Positions 30,042 through 31,113 of a stretch of 31,113 nucleotides of DNA are shown in pieces (position 1 is the first letter of the stretch; every line of letters begins with the position of its first letter). The position numbers were made by a program, and so were the translations under genes. The stretch is from NCBI GenBank assembly GCA_934462775.1, contig CAKSIR010000009.1, positions 1 to 31,113 on the forward strand, read 5' to 3'. Below the pieces are notes generated by a model that saw only the letters and a list, made by a program, of their open reading frames with translations, was not told where the DNA came from and made no database searches. This DNA comes from an uncultured Ruminiclostridium sp. Its GTDB lineage: Bacteria; Bacillota; Clostridia; Oscillospirales; Ruminococcaceae.

Positions 30042-31113
30042 AAAATAATAAAAGAACCTGCCGTCGTGGGGAGAACCATTGGCGCAAATGCAGTCAACGA
30101 CTTCTCCCTGATAACAGGTTCTAAAATCAGTTTATCACAGCTGTTTGCAAATGTCAACACAGGTGATAACAAATTTCTTTCAGAGGAACAGGTTGCCATC
30201 AAACGCACCGCGCAGGAAGCGGATTATACAAAATACGGCCGCAGCAGTCAGCTTGCAGCTGCTCACGCAGTTGAAATAATACAAGTGTCTGATTTTAATG
30301 GCACTAACAGCACACATAACCACCAGTGGCTTGATGAAAACGGTTGGGAATACAGAACGGTTCATTTAATTGACAAATCCGGCAATATTTATTCTGCAAC
30401 TCTTAATATCGGGCTTGCAAAAGATGGACGAAAAATATTGTATGATATAAATAAAATCAGCAATATCGGGCACGGCGTCGTGCCCTCAGCTTCTAAAAAG
30501 AAGAGGGGCTCGCACATAAATCCCGATATTGCTGACAAAAGCATTGTATCACGTCCCGATACAGATGTCAAGCAGAAATTCTCCCTCTCCGACCCTCTCA
30601 ACGCAGCGTTTAATCAAGACGTTCAGGACAAGTTTGAAAAAGATGTTGATGATGTTTTAAACGGAAAGTACACCTCTGACGACCCCCTCATGCTTGGAAC
30701 AACGCAACAGTTTTCAGACAAATCGGGTTAAGTGCATTACCTGTCGTAATTACAAAGAACCATGTCTATTCTATTGCTGCTACGGAAGCGCAGGCAAAAG
30801 CGGACGGAAAATATTCTAAAAAAGTTAATTACCACGGATTAGGCGCTCAAACGGTAAAGCAGATTTACAGTAAAATATCAAACCCTCTGGCTATAATAGC
30901 AGCGCAGGATATTACAGTAAGTCCCGGCGTTTATAGCACGCATAGAGTAGTTGCTATTGTCGATTTGTCAATTAACGGCAAACAGGTTATTGCGCCTGTG
31001 GAAGTTGACGCAAATGTTTTTATGAATAATAAAGCGTTTGATGTAAATCTTGCTGCAACATATTATGACAAAAATAACATTGCTTCAATGTTAAGGAATG
31101 CCGTCAGTTCAGA
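30042..31113 (+). pseudogene. Broken phage/ICE polyvalent protein (LPD3-like plus MuF C-terminal-like)
   Basis: The first open part (30042-30733; a GTG at 30066 is the nominal start, without ribosome binding site) reads into EPAVVGRTIGANAVNDFSL, then a domain with NIYSATLNIGLAKDGRKILY that resembles LPD3 of large polyvalent phage proteins, then KQKFSLSD, typical of the linkers in such proteins. At about 30708 the frame breaks. The -1 frame, from 30710 to the window edge, continues seamlessly as VFRQIGLSALPVVITKNHV ... INGKQVIAPVEVDAN, which resembles the MuF C-terminal domain. One base appears deleted near 30705-30710. The 5' part is also missing (TGA at 30039-30041). It is therefore a decaying remnant unless the frameshift is a sequencing error. 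Confidence 0.75.
30045..30122 (-). terminator. Candidate terminator/attenuator upstream of the recombinase operon
   Basis: On the minus strand AGAACCTG (30115-30122) pairs with CAGGTTCT (30053-30060), and an inner GGGAGAA (30102-30108) pairs with TTCTCCC (30069-30075). The stem is followed by TTTTATTATTTTTC. This is the form of an intrinsic terminator placed before the small ORF. It overlaps the polyvalent-protein fragment on the other strand, so it may be fortuitous. Confidence 0.4.

Larger units (their letters stand above)
28312..31113. mobile_element. Left end of an integrated element (serine recombinase type) in cotJC
   Basis: The element begins close to 28312, where cotJC reading ends and the recombinase stop codon lies. 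It contains the recombinase, an overlapping small ORF and remnants of a phage-type polyvalent protein, and runs past the window edge. Recombinase genes placed at the very end of the element are typical of phages and skin-like elements. The right end, the attachment cores and the 5' half of cotJC are not visible. Confidence 0.75.

Noticed and set aside
28315..31113. CRISPR, toxin-antitoxin or defence genes in the element
   Set aside because: No direct-repeat array or recognisable defence gene is present in the part visible. The polyvalent-protein remnant is broken and does not show an intact toxin domain.

Overview
The window looks like a chromosomal segment of an anaerobic, low-to-mid GC, gram-positive clostridial bacterium, most likely an Oscillospiraceae/Ruminococcaceae-type gut organism. 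The support is a GH94 cellobiose phosphorylase, BioY, a DUF5685/J-domain/zinc-ribbon cluster, spore-coat CotJC sequence, textbook SigA-type promoters (TTGACA/TATAAT with 17-bp spacers), strong AGGAGG-type ribosome binding sites and WalR-like boxes. The species cannot be fixed from sequence reading alone.

Layout. (1) 94-5427, minus strand: a P-type cation ATPase, RNase HI, and a NitT/TauT-type ABC importer (lipoprotein, permease, ATPase), tightly packed and partly overlapping. (2) 5686-10882, plus strand: a CheY-like receiver, a protein joining four MshEN-like repeats to a CheX-like phosphatase domain, and glycogen synthase in one apparent operon; then, behind a terminator and a new promoter, a NodB-type deacetylase, a small protein, an HD-domain protein and a thioredoxin. 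(3) 10920-14186, minus: zinc-ribbon membrane protein, DUF5685 protein and J-domain protein overlapping or abutting, then trpS from its own promoter. (4) 14187-14701: a 23-residue peptide gene that is not obvious as an ORF, with a consensus promoter carrying two WalR-like boxes. (5) 14702-17203, plus: cellobiose phosphorylase. (6) 17415-23747, minus: a membrane-anchored LysM/G5/M23 peptidase whose promoter carries the same type of box; a glycosyltransferase-like protein, BioY and a pentad-repeat protein; a palindromic repeat element; CCA-adding enzyme; TtcA-like enzyme. (7) 23880-28065, minus: MacA-like adaptor and very large FtsX permease without an adjacent ATPase, and a small membrane protein. 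(8) 28145-31113: the 3' end of cotJC, directly joined to a large serine recombinase, an overlapping 40-residue ORF and a broken phage-type polyvalent protein. This is the edge of a mobile element integrated into a sporulation gene.

The most interesting points are: the recombinase element splitting cotJC, a possible sporulation-linked intervening element; the shared box that ties an undescribed 23-residue peptide to a cell-wall peptidase; the CheY/MshEN-CheX/glgA operon, which suggests signal control of glycogen synthesis; a nine-pentad GSF-repeat protein beside BioY; and a triple-hairpin element with a perfect 22-bp inverted repeat. No tRNA, rRNA, CRISPR array or recognised riboswitch class was seen.
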